From positions 1 to 39,203 of the forward strand of contig NZ_RAUX01000022.1 in assembly GCF_013464485.1 (NCBI RefSeq): a DNA stretch of 39,203 nucleotides, written 5' to 3'. Below are positions 1 through 7,554 of this stretch, piece by piece (the stretch's first letter is position 1; each line of letters opens with the position of its first letter). The DNA comes from Stenotrophomonas maltophilia (GTDB lineage Bacteria; Pseudomonadota; Gammaproteobacteria; Xanthomonadales; Xanthomonadaceae). A program made the translations under genes and the position numbers. Under the pieces are notes generated by a model. The model did not search any database. It had not been told where the DNA came from and worked only from the letters and a program-made list of their open reading frames with translations.

Positions 1-314
1 ACCAGGATCGCGCCGTCCATCTGGGCGGCACCGGTGATCATGTTCTTGACGTAGTCAGCGTGGCCCGGGCAATCGACGTGGGCGTAGTGACGGACCGGGG
101 ATTCGTATTCGACGTGCGCGGTCGAGATCGTGATGCCACGAGCCTTTTCTTCCGGAGCGGCGTCGATCGAGGAGTAGTCCTTGAACTCGCCACCGAAGCG
201 CTCGGCACCGATCTTGGTCAGTGCGGCGGTCAGCGTGGTCTTGCCGTGGTCGACGTGACCGATGGTGCCGACGTTGACGTGCGGCTTGGTGCGCTCGAAC
301 TTACCCTTGGCCAT
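1..314 (-). CDS. tuf: Elongation factor Tu, N-terminal part (cut by window edge)
   Basis: EF-Tu is the cytoplasmic GTPase that carries aminoacyl-tRNA to the ribosome. Only about 104 N-terminal residues are inside the window; the gene runs off the left edge. The ATG at 314 opens with [20 protein letters not shown]. The P-loop GHVDHGKT, the switch I region with RGITI, and the DCPGHADY G3 motif are all visible. It lies 41 bp downstream of tRNA-Thr and is the last gene seen of a tRNA-Tyr/Gly/Thr/tuf unit, the same order as the tufB operon of E. coli. No anomalies are visible in the part present. Confidence 0.97.
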   Translation of the reverse strand, partial: MAKGKFERTKPHVNVGTIGHVDHGKTTLTAALTKIGAERFGGEFKDYSSIDAAPEEKARGITISTAHVEYESPVRHYAHVDCPGHADYVKNMITGAAQMDGAIL

Positions 315-355
315 GGCTGCTTATCTCGAATTCGTCTGAGAGGTGATGCTTAAGA

Positions 356-431
<76 letters not shown>

Positions 432-480
432 CGAGTTTTGCATTATGACATGAACTCGATAATATTCAAAGTTCATTCAA

Positions 481-554
<74 letters not shown>

Positions 555-578
555 GCCGGGAATGTCACAACGTGAAAC

Positions 579-664
579 TGGTGGAGGGAGGTGGATTCGA
601 ACCACCGAAGGCGTAAGCCAGCAGATTTACAGTCTGCCCCCGTTGGCCGCTTGGGTATCCCTCC
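579..664 (-). tRNA. tRNA-Tyr (anticodon GTA)
   Basis: An 86-nt class II tRNA with a long variable arm on the minus strand. The acceptor stem GGAGGGA pairs with TCCCTCC. The anticodon arm GCAGACTGTAAATCTGC carries GTA, the T-arm contains GGTTCGAATCC, and CCA is encoded at 579-581. It is the first gene after the promoter at 721-749. Confidence 0.96.
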
Positions 665-720
665 TTACCACCCCATTCCGTTGCCGCCGAAGCGTTGCGG
701 TGTGTGGTGGTGAGCCGCTT

Positions 721-749
721 ATTCTGCTGATGGGACGGGGGTCTGTCAA
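721..749 (-). promoter_or_regulatory. Sigma-70 type promoter of the tRNA-tuf operon
   Basis: Read on the minus strand, TTGACA (744-749) is followed after exactly 17 nt by CAGAAT (721-726). A GC-rich discriminator comes next, as is usual at stringently controlled stable-RNA promoters. The expected start is near 714, about 50 nt before tRNA-Tyr. The consensus -35, ideal spacing and position make this the best-supported promoter in the window. Confidence 0.8.
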
Positions 750-801
750 CGCTTTTTTCCATCTTTTTCACACGTTGTCGCAAACCCATTGATACGCAAG
801 G

Positions 802-1818
802 TTATTGCCCAGGGACCGGCAGGGTCTCGCTGGCGAAAATTGCGACATGGGGCACACCGTCGGCGCCGATCCAGCCCCGATACATGCCCTGGGTGTTGAA
901 CGGCGCGGCCATTTTTCCGTCTGCGGCGAGCACGATCGCACCGCCATCGCCACCCATCTGCGGGATCGTCTCGTTGATCACACCCTTGCCGGCCTGCTCC
1001 GGGCTCTGCCCTTGGTAACGCATGCGTGCGCAGATCTCGTGCGCGGCAGCAGTACGGATGTAGTACTCGCCCCAGCCGGTGCCAGACACCGCGCAGCGCG
1101 CGTCAGCCCAGGTACCGGCGCCGACGATCGGCGAATCACCCACACGTCCATACCGCTTGTTGGTCATGCCACCGGTGGAGGTGCCCGCCGCGAGATGCCC
1201 CTGCGCGTCCAATGCGACCGCACCCACGGTACCGAAGTGCTTTGCGGTCTCCAGGTCGGCATGCGCCTGGCCGCTGGCCTCTTCCTTCAGCGCGCGCTGC
1301 AGCTGCTGCCAGCGCTTGTCGGTGCGGAAGTACGCCGGATCAACCAGGGTGATGCCCTGCTCCACTGCGAACGCCTCTGCGCCCTGCCCGACCATCATCA
1401 CGTGCCTGGATTTCTGCATCACGGTCTGCGCCAGCAGGATCGGGTTGCGCACCCGCTGCACGCCGGCCACCGCACCCGCGGCCTGGGTGGCGCCATCCAT
1501 CACCGCCGCATCCAGTTCGTTGCGGCCGTCATGGGTAAACACCGCACCCTTGCCGGCATTGAAGGTGGGATCGTCCTCCAGCACGGTGATCGCTGCGGTG
1601 ACCGCCGCGAGCGCCGGGCGACCCGCGGACAGTTCAGCGTGCCCCTTCAACAGCGCCGCCCGCAGCGCGTCACGTGCCGCCTTCTCTTCGGCCGGTGACA
1701 GGTCCTTGCGCTCGACGCCGGCACCGCCATGGATGACCAACAGCGGCGAGGCGACCGGTGCGGCCTGGGCGAGCAACGGCAGGGACAGCAGCGCGGACAG
1801 CGCCAGGCGCAGTTTCAT
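802..1818 (-). CDS. Exported isoaspartyl peptidase / type III L-asparaginase (Ntn hydrolase)
   Basis: Predicted to hydrolyse beta-aspartyl (isoaspartyl) dipeptides and possibly asparagine. The 338-aa precursor starts at the ATG at 1818 and has a signal peptide of about 20 residues (hydrophobic LALSALLSLPLLAQAA), so it should act in the periplasm. The N-terminal core motif VIHGGAG lies near residue 28. The autocleavage/nucleophile site is Thr197 in HFGTVGAVALD, followed by GTSTGGMTNKRYGRVGDSP, typical of the family. It is transcribed after the S51 peptidase gene, across a 106-bp gap that contains a REP dimer. S51 cyanophycinases release beta-Asp-Arg dipeptides, which an enzyme of this kind could finish. 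Family assignment is strong; the natural substrate is inferred from the neighbours. Confidence 0.92.
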   Translation of the reverse strand: MKLRLALSALLSLPLLAQAAPVASPLLVIHGGAGVERKDLSPAEEKAARDALRAALLKGHAELSAGRPALAAVTAAITVLEDDPTFNAGKGAVFTHDGRNELDAAVMDGATQAAGAVAGVQRVRNPILLAQTVMQKSRHVMMVGQGAEAFAVEQGITLVDPAYFRTDKRWQQLQRALKEEASGQAHADLETAKHFGTVGAVALDAQGHLAAGTSTGGMTNKRYGRVGDSPIVGAGTWADARCAVSGTGWGEYYIRTAAAHEICARMRYQGQSPEQAGKGVINETIPQMGGDGGAIVLAADGKMAAPFNTQGMYRGWIGADGVPHVAIFASETLPVPGQ

Positions 1819-1858
1819 CGGGTACGTCTCCAGAAGTAACGAGGGAATGGATTGCAGG

Positions 1859-1928
1859 GTAGTGCCGGCCGCTGGCCGGCAAGGGGCGCATCAGGGAGGG
1901 TAAGTTGCCGGCCAGCGGCCGGCACTAC
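1859..1928. repeat. Inverted pair of SMAG-type REP palindromes
   Basis: Two GTAG-headed palindromes (GTAGTGCCGGCC... at 1859-1882, and its reverse complement at 1905-1928) face each other with a 22-nt gap. They can pair into one long hairpin in the mRNA between the S51 and isoaspartyl peptidase genes. The GTAG of the right-hand copy supplies the TAG stop codon of the S51 gene (1925-1927). A processing or differential-stability role is plausible but not shown. Confidence 0.85.
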
Positions 1929-2944
1929 CGAAGCGTGAACTCAATCTCGCCGTCGCTGACGTCGGCCGAGGCCTGGTAATCGGCCTCGGCCTGGAAATCG
2001 TCCAGGCGCATGCGGCTGCCACTGGCGACCACCGTTACCGGCACTGCATGGAAGCGCAATGGCTCGCCCTCGACCAGGCGGTCGGCATCGCGACCGGGGC
2101 TGACCACCCAGACCTTGCCTTCGCCGTCGGCACTGTAGACCTGGGCCTGGCCATCCGGTTCGACGCAGAGGGCAGTGTCCTCGTCGACACCGATGCCGAC
2201 GATATCGGGGTCGCCACTGGCCTGAGCGGCGCGCGCCACGAACACGATCAGGCGACCGAGCCGGTCGCGCTTGTCGAAGTGGGTGTCGGTGACCACGCGC
2301 TGCAGGTAGGGCATCCGCAGGAAGCCGCTGTCCAGGGTCACCGCGCTGCCCATCGGGTCTGCCAACGCACTGGCAGAGGTAATGCTGCCACCATCCATCG
2401 CGCCGTAGGCATAGCCGCCAAGAATCGCCAGGCCGGCGCTGGTGCCAGCGATCGGCTTGCCGGCGCGGACATGTGCATTGAGCGCGCGGTTGAGTGCGGT
2501 GCCCTTCCAGAAACGGATGTAGCGCGACTGGTCGCCACCGGCGATGAAGATGGCGTCGGCCGCGGCAACCACGCGCAGCACGGCGGGATCATCGGCACCA
2601 CGACGGTTGTCGAAGACCAGGGTCTGCACTGCGGTGGTGCCGCCGATCTCGCGGTACAGCCTGTCCTGCAGCTCGTCGCTGCCCGAGGCGCGCAGGATCA
2701 GCACACGGCCGTTGCCGGCCTGCTTCAACCACCATTGGAAGGCCTGCGGCACCCATTCGCCGCCCCCCATCAGCATCATCGCCGGTGCGCGCGGACCAGG
2801 TCGCGGTGCCTCCAGGTCACCCACTTCGTAATAGGCGAAGCCGGGGCCCTGCAGGTCCTGCGCAGGCGTGGTCGGCGGCCAGGCCAGGACCAGCAGTGCC
2901 AGCCAGAGGAAGCGTCCGCGCAGGGGGCTGTGGGGGCGTCGCAT
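1925..2944 (-). CDS. Cyanophycinase-like peptidase, family S51, exported
   Basis: Predicted serine peptidase that cleaves cyanophycin (multi-L-arginyl-poly-aspartate) or a related beta-linked Asp peptide to dipeptides. From the ATG at 2944 the protein has 339 aa. This start is preferred over the ATG at 2962 because GGGAGA sits 7 nt upstream and a signal peptide (arginines, then FLWLALLVLAW, then TTPAQ) begins at once. Family signatures: GGGEW near 60, AGGDQ near 135, the nucleophile elbow GTSAG with Ser169, DTHFDKRDRLGRL near 220, and GIGVDEDTAL near 251. Intracellular CphB enzymes lack export signals; this one resembles the secreted CphE type. It is divergent from the TonB receptor. Specificity could be another isoaspartyl peptide. 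Confidence 0.88.
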   Translation of the reverse strand: MRRPHSPLRGRFLWLALLVLAWPPTTPAQDLQGPGFAYYEVGDLEAPRPGPRAPAMMLMGGGEWVPQAFQWWLKQAGNGRVLILRASGSDELQDRLYREIGGTTAVQTLVFDNRRGADDPAVLRVVAAADAIFIAGGDQSRYIRFWKGTALNRALNAHVRAGKPIAGTSAGLAILGGYAYGAMDGGSITSASALADPMGSAVTLDSGFLRMPYLQRVVTDTHFDKRDRLGRLIVFVARAAQASGDPDIVGIGVDEDTALCVEPDGQAQVYSADGEGKVWVVSPGRDADRLVEGEPLRFHAVPVTVVASGSRMRLDDFQAEADYQASADVSDGEIEFTLR

Positions 2945-2970
2945 CTTGATCTCCCTGAACAAAATCGACT

Positions 2971-2984
2971 TGCAAGCGTTTTCA
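2971..2984. promoter_or_regulatory. LacI/GalR-type operator palindrome
   Basis: TGCAAGCGTTTTCA fits the generic LacI/GalR-family operator TGNAANCGNTTNCA at every fixed position. It lies between the divergent S51 peptidase (start 27 bp to the left) and TonB receptor (start 131 bp to the right), so one repressor could control both. No LacI-family gene is in the window, so the regulator must be elsewhere if the site is real. Confidence 0.55.
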
Positions 2985-3114
2985 CTCTTTGCCAGATAGA
3001 GACCCAGTAGTCAAGGACATAAAAAAGGCGTTAAATGCGCGCACCCATTCCCGAAATCTGAATGGGGGACAGGGCCCCTCCTCTGCGGGCCGGCTTCATT
3101 TCCGAGAATTCCTC

Positions 3115-5853
3115 ATGCGTAGAAAGGCGATGGCGTGGTCGATCCAGCTGGCGTTGATGGGCGTGGCTGCTTCCGCGGCGGCCCAGGCACCGGCTTCCTC
3201 TTCGGTTCAACAACTGGATGCGGTGCAGGTTACCGGTTCGCGCATTCCGCGCGCCCAGGTGGAAGGCCCCGCCCCGATCACGGTGATCAGCGCCGAGCAG
3301 ATCCGCTCCAGCGGCTTTACCACCGTGCCGGACGTGCTGCGCGCGATGACCCAGAACGGGGGTGAGACCCAGAGCCAACAGTCCTCCAGCGGCGCCGACT
3401 TCTCGCCGGGCGCCCAGCAGGTGGACCTGCGCGGCCTGGGCCCGAACCACACCCTGGTACTGGTCAACGGCCGCCGCATCGCCGACTTCCCGATGCCGTT
3501 CAAGGGCCGCAGCAACTTCACCGACGTCTCCAACATCCCGCTGGGCATGATCGAGCGCATCGAAGTGCTGACCGGCAGTGCCTCGGCCATCTATGGCTCG
3601 GACGCGATCGCCGGCGTGGTCAACTTCATCCTGAAGAAGAAGGCCGACGGCACCACCATCGACATGCGCATGGGCACCACCAGCGAAGGCGGTGGCGAGT
3701 CGTTCGACATGAGCATCGCCAGTGGCTTCAGCCGCGGCAGCTTCAACGCCGTGTACAGCGTTGAACTGCAGTCGCAGACCCCGTTGTGGGCCTATGAGCG
3801 TGAGATCCAGGATTCCACCCAGGACGGTCCCACCGAGGGCTCGCGCATCGCGCGCCGTGCCTACCTGCGCACCGACTACAACGATGACTACCTGGACCCG
3901 GGAGCCGCCACCTGCGAGGCGCTGGCCGGACAGAACCAGGGCAGCACCTACCATGCCTATCGGCCGAGGTACGGCTACTACTGCGGCAGCGATGCATCCA
4001 TCGGCTACGGCACCATCCTCAGCAAGCGTCGCGGCGCCAACGGATATGCCTCGCTGAGCTACGACTTCGACAACGGGCAGCAGTGGTTCGCCGATGTGCA
4101 GCTGGGCTACCACACGATGTCGCTGATGCGCGACGTCACCAGCTGGGGGCGCATGGATGCCAGCGGCGATGAGTCGGGCTACTTCAACAACCTCGCCACC
4201 GGTGAGATCGAGTTCTGGCAGCGCCAGTTCTCGCCCGAAGAGATGGGCGGCCTGCGCAATGCAATGGTGCGCAGCACGCAGAAGACCTTCAGCGTGACCA
4301 CCGGCTTCAAGGGCAACCTGGTTGGCAGCTGGGACTACGAAGCAGCATTGAGCCATTCGCAGTACCAGTCGCGGATCAGCTGGGCGCAGATCATCGCCGC
4401 CAAGGCCAATGACCTGTTCCTGGGCCCACAGCTGGGCGTGGATGACGACGACTTCCCGATCTACAACGCCGACCCGTCGCGCCTGTACCGGCCACTGACC
4501 CGCGCCGAGTACGATTCGATCGCCGCGCGCACCACCTACACCCCGAAGTCACGCACGGAAACCGCAGCGTTCACCCTGACCAACTCGGCGCTGTTCGGCC
4601 TGCCGGGCGGCGACGCCGGCTTTGCCGCTACCGTGGAAGTGGGCCAGCAGGCCTATTCGCTGAATCCCGACCCGCTGGCCACCCAGTACTACTACTACAG
4701 CTGGAAGGATTCGGACGGCCAGGGTTCGCGCAACCGCTGGGCGACCGCGGCCGAGCTGCGCATGCCGCTGCACGAGACGGTCAACCTGAGCGTGGCCGGC
4801 CGATACGACCAGTACCGCTATTCCGGCCACACCATCGGCAAAGCGACCTGGAGCGGCGGCCTGGAATGGCGCCCGATCGATACCCTGCTGGTGCGCGGCT
4901 CCTATGGCACCGCGTTCCGTGCACCGGACCTGCACTACGTGTTCGCCGGCCCCGGCAACGACGAGACCAGCGCCGAGGACCTGTACACCTGCCGCCTTGA
5001 AGAGGCCAGTGACTGTTCCGACTACGAGCGCAATCTGGTCCGCAGCCGCACCGGCAACCGCCAGCTCGATCCGGAAACCAGCACCTCGTGGAGCGCCGGC
5101 TTCGTCTGGTCGCCAGCGATCGGCCTGGACCTGTCGGTGGACTGGTTCGACATCGACATGCGCAAGCAGGTGCAGGACATGGATGTGCGCACGATCCTGG
5201 CCAACGAGGCAAACTGCCGTCTCGGCAGCGCCGACATCACCTCGCCGACCTGCGTGGATGCGATCGACCGCATCACCCGCACCAGCGACGGCCGTCTGTA
5301 TGGCGTGCGCGTGGCCCCGATCAACGTCGCCCGCGAGTCCACCTCCGGCATCGACGTCGGCCTGCGCTACCGCCTGCAGACCGGCATCGGCGACTTCATC
5401 CTCAACGGCACCCACACCTGGGTGAAGAAGCACGATTTCCAGCGCTACCCCGGCGATCCGACCCTGGACCAGTTCGCGGTCAACAGCGGCTTTGATATTC
5501 CGCGCACCAAGACCAGCCTGAGCCTGACCTGGGAGAGGGACGTGTGGTCGGCCACGGTCTACGGTTCGCGCCTGGGCAAGCTGCCAACCTCGGACAACTA
5601 CGACCAGTCCTTCGACTGGGACAGCGGCGACAGCCCGTATGTGAAGGCCACCTATCGCTACAACGCGTCGGTGCAGTACCGCTTCGACGACCATTCGCGC
5701 CTGTCGCTGTCGGTGGTCAACGTGTTCAACAAGATGCCGCCGAAGGACGCCACCTACACCGCGTACCCGTACTACGACGTGTCCTGGTTCGACAGCGTCG
5801 GCCGCACCATCAACCTGCAGTACACCCACAAGTTTGGTGGCAGCGCGTTGTAA
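3115..5853 (+). CDS. TonB-dependent outer-membrane receptor
   Basis: A 22-stranded-barrel type receptor expected to import a scarce substrate with TonB/ExbBD energy. From the ATG at 3115 it has 912 aa. An in-frame ATG at 2989 exists, but only the 3115 start gives a signal peptide (MRRKAMAW then hydrophobic, ending ASAAAQA). A TonB-box-like stretch DAVQVTGSRIPR lies near 35-46. The plug domain follows: ITVISAEQI, LVNGRRIADFP, then the plug end ERIEVLTGSASAIYGSDAIAGVVNFIL. The rest is aromatic-rich beta barrel with many Tyr/Trp positions and several Cys (TCEALAG, YYCGSD, YTCRLEEASDCSDY) suggesting disulphides in loops. The substrate cannot be read directly. The divergent S51 and isoaspartyl peptidases suggest beta-aspartyl peptides or cyanophycin fragments. 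Confidence 0.94.
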   Translation: MRRKAMAWSIQLALMGVAASAAAQAPASSSVQQLDAVQVTGSRIPRAQVEGPAPITVISAEQIRSSGFTTVPDVLRAMTQNGGETQSQQSSSGADFSPGAQQVDLRGLGPNHTLVLVNGRRIADFPMPFKGRSNFTDVSNIPLGMIERIEVLTGSASAIYGSDAIAGVVNFILKKKADGTTIDMRMGTTSEGGGESFDMSIASGFSRGSFNAVYSVELQSQTPLWAYEREIQDSTQDGPTEGSRIARRAYLRTDYNDDYLDPGAATCEALAGQNQGSTYHAYRPRYGYYCGSDASIGYGTILSKRRGANGYASLSYDFDNGQQWFADVQLGYHTMSLMRDVTSWGRMDASGDESGYFNNLATGEIEFWQRQFSPEEMGGLRNAMVRSTQKTFSVTTGFKGNLVGSWDYEAALSHSQYQSRISWAQIIAAKANDLFLGPQLGVDDDDFPIYNADPSRLYRPLTRAEYDSIAARTTYTPKSRTETAAFTLTNSALFGLPGGDAGFAATVEVGQQAYSLNPDPLATQYYYYSWKDSDGQGSRNRWATAAELRMPLHETVNLSVAGRYDQYRYSGHTIGKATWSGGLEWRPIDTLLVRGSYGTAFRAPDLHYVFAGPGNDETSAEDLYTCRLEEASDCSDYERNLVRSRTGNRQLDPETSTSWSAGFVWSPAIGLDLSVDWFDIDMRKQVQDMDVRTILANEANCRLGSADITSPTCVDAIDRITRTSDGRLYGVRVAPINVARESTSGIDVGLRYRLQTGIGDFILNGTHTWVKKHDFQRYPGDPTLDQFAVNSGFDIPRTKTSLSLTWERDVWSATVYGSRLGKLPTSDNYDQSFDWDSGDSPYVKATYRYNASVQYRFDDHSRLSLSVVNVFNKMPPKDATYTAYPYYDVSWFDSVGRTINLQYTHKFGGSAL

Positions 5854-5881
5854 GCGCGGTTGCACAGGACGTGGACGACGG

Positions 5882-5909
5882 GGCCCGCCATTGGCGGGCC
5901 TTGTTGTTT
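5882..5909 (+). terminator. Intrinsic terminator after the TonB receptor
   Basis: An 8-bp perfect stem (GGCCCGCC / GGCGGGCC, 5882-5889 with 5893-5900) is followed by TTGTTGTTT. It starts 29 nt after the receptor stop codon. Confidence 0.75.
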
Positions 5910-6284
5910 ATGCACACCCCACGTGGAAAGCGATGGGAACTAGGTGTGGACAACCGGGCGCGATCCTTGTCTCACAGGCGTTTCCGGACATGGTGATTTT
6001 TTGTCCACGCCCTTCGATTGTTTTCCACACCGGACGTGGAAAGCGGTGGGAACTTGATGTGGACAAGTGGGCGCGAGCGTTGCAGCGCAGGGGTTTCGAA
6101 GCGTGGTGAAATTTTATCCACGCCGTGCGGGCAAGCACCTGTAGCGCCGAGCATGGGCTCGGCTCTACAGGGCGTCGCATGGTTTTCCACACCACGCGTG
6201 GAAAGCGATGGGAGTTTGCTGTGGACAAGTGCCGGCGAACATCACACCACAAGCGTTTCGCAACGTGGTGTTTTTTTGTCCATC
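5908..6284. repeat. Three direct copies of a ~102-bp element with DnaA-box-like sites
   Basis: Copies lie at 5908-6009, 6021-6122 and 6183-6284. Each starts with a TTWTNCACA-type 9-mer (TTATGCACA, TTTTCCACA, TTTTCCACA at +0). Each has TTGTCCACA on the opposite strand at +37 (5945-5953, 6058-6066, 6220-6228) and a third forward site at +56 from the second (TTGTCCACG, TTATCCACG, TTGTCCATC). The internal block CGTGGAAAGCG(A/G)TGGGA is also shared. In copies 2 and 3, TTTCCAC and GTGGAAA form a 7-bp hairpin with a 7-nt loop. The sequence between sites has diverged while the spacing is unchanged. The region lies between convergent genes, and no dnaA or dnaN is nearby. Short minus-strand reading frames crossing it look non-coding. 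Function unknown. Confidence 0.85.
6141..6168. repeat. SMAG-type REP palindrome
   Basis: GTAGCGCCGAGC / GCTCGGCTCTAC palindrome inserted in the spacer between copies 2 and 3 of the DnaA-box element. It explains why that spacer is 60 nt while the first is 11 nt. Confidence 0.85.
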
Positions 6285-6294
6285 ATCGCAAACG

Positions 6295-6323
6295 CGAACG
6301 CCCCGCACAGGGCGGGGCGTTCG
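6295..6323 (-). terminator. Stem-loop downstream of ychF
   Basis: A 12-bp perfect stem (CGAACGCCCCGC at 6295-6306 with GCGGGGCGTTCG at 6312-6323) and a 5-nt loop lie 22 nt after the ychF stop. There is no U tract right after it on the minus strand, though an A7 run on the RNA lies about 20 nt further. It is a plausible terminator for the long minus-strand operon. Confidence 0.6.
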
Positions 6324-6345
6324 GGGTCGATCCGTTGCGGCAGGA

Positions 6346-7437
6346 TCAGACGTTGAAGCGGAAGTGCAGGATATCGCCTTCCTGCACGCGGTATTCCTTG
6401 CCTTCCAGGCGCAGGCGACCGGCTTCCTTGGCGCCGGCTTCGCCCTTGTACTTGATGAAGTCGTCATACGCGATGGTTTCAGCGCGGATGAAGCCCTTCT
6501 CGAAGTCGGTGTGGATGACCGCCGCGGCCTGCGGGGCAGTGGCGCCCTTGCGCACGGTCCACGCGCGGACTTCCTTCACGCCTGCGGTGAAGTAGGTCTG
6601 CAGGCCCAGCAGGCTGTAGGCCGCGTTGATCACGCGGTTCAGGCCCGGCTCGCTCAGACCCAGATCGGCCAGGAAAGTATCGCGGTCTTCATCGTCGAGC
6701 TGGGACAGCTCTTCCTCGATCGCGGCCGACACCGGCACCACCTGCGCGCCTTCGGCGGCGGCATGCGCGCGCACGGCATCCAGGTGCGGGTTGTTCTCGA
6801 AACCGTCTTCCAGCACGTTGGCGATGTACATCACCGGCTTCAGGGTCAGCAGGAACAGGTCACGGACCAGCGCCTTTTCTTCGTCGTCCAGGCCGACGGA
6901 ACGGCCGGCCTTGCCGTCGGACAACGCCGCCTGCAGCTTGGCCAGCACCGGCTTGCGCGCCGCGGCGTCCTTGTCGCCGCCCTTGGCAGCACGCTCGGCA
7001 CGGTTCAGCGCCTTCTCGACGCTGTCCAGGTCGGCCAGCGCCAGTTCGGTGTCGATGGTTTCGATGTCCGAGATCGGGTCGACCTTGCCGGCCACATGCA
7101 CGATGTCGCCGTGCTCGAAGCAGCGCACCACGTGGGTGATCGCATCGACTTCGCGGATGTGCGCCAGGAACTTGTTGCCCAGGCCTTCACCGCTGGCGGC
7201 ACCGGCCACCAGGCCGGCGATGTCGACGAATTCCACGGCAGTCGGGATGACCTTCTGCGGATTGATGATGCCGGCCAGTTCGCCCAGGCGCGGGTCCGGC
7301 ACCGGCACGATGCCGACGTTCGGTTCGATGGTGCAGAACGGGAAGTTCGCCGCGGCGATACCCGCCTTGGTCAGCGCATTGAACAGGGTCGACTTGCCGA
7401 CGTTGGGCAGACCGACGATGCCGCATTTGATACCCAT
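6346..7437 (-). CDS. ychF: Redox-regulated ATPase YchF (OBG family)
   Basis: A universally conserved P-loop NTPase that prefers ATP over GTP and associates with ribosomes. It has 363 aa from the ATG at 7437 ([17 protein letters not shown]), which places the P-loop at residues 9-17. An upstream in-frame ATG at 7548 would add 37 residues unlike the family. The G3 motif is DIAG. The G4 position reads NVLE rather than NKxD, the hallmark behind the ATP preference. The C-terminal TGS domain ends DILHFRFNV, as usual. It is the last gene of the minus-strand run after pth; pth-ychF pairing is common in Gammaproteobacteria. Confidence 0.97.
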   Translation of the reverse strand: MGIKCGIVGLPNVGKSTLFNALTKAGIAAANFPFCTIEPNVGIVPVPDPRLGELAGIINPQKVIPTAVEFVDIAGLVAGAASGEGLGNKFLAHIREVDAITHVVRCFEHGDIVHVAGKVDPISDIETIDTELALADLDSVEKALNRAERAAKGGDKDAAARKPVLAKLQAALSDGKAGRSVGLDDEEKALVRDLFLLTLKPVMYIANVLEDGFENNPHLDAVRAHAAAEGAQVVPVSAAIEEELSQLDDEDRDTFLADLGLSEPGLNRVINAAYSLLGLQTYFTAGVKEVRAWTVRKGATAPQAAAVIHTDFEKGFIRAETIAYDDFIKYKGEAGAKEAGRLRLEGKEYRVQEGDILHFRFNV

Positions 7438-7520
7438 GGGTGACAGCTCTCTGGGGTGAAAGTGATTGGTGAAACAGCGCGCGCGCTGCTTGGCCAATCC
7501 ATCTCGGTGTCGATCATTGT

Positions 7521-7544
7521 GTGCCAACCAAGGCTGGCACCTAC
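7521..7544. repeat. SMAG-type REP palindrome between pth and ychF
   Basis: GTGCCAACC / GGCTGGCACCTAC on the plus strand; read on the minus strand it begins GTAGGTGCCAGCC. It sits 10 nt past the pth stop codon and may form a hairpin in the pth-ychF transcript. Confidence 0.75.
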
Positions 7545-7554
7545 CCAATGCGGG

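Noticed and set aside
3031-4356. Long open frame antisense to the TonB receptor.
   Set aside because: Composition rich in Ala/His/Val with no motif; it mirrors the receptor's codon bias.
5908-6252. A 114-codon minus-strand reading frame (and shorter ones) through the triplicated element.
   Set aside because: Its internal repeats only mirror the DNA repeat, there is no ribosome binding site, and the copies differ by changes that ignore codon position.
5908-6284. CRISPR array or chromosomal origin.
   Set aside because: Only three long, imperfect copies with non-uniform spacing and no cas genes. The origin idea lacks dnaA/dnaN and an AT-rich unwinding region nearby.
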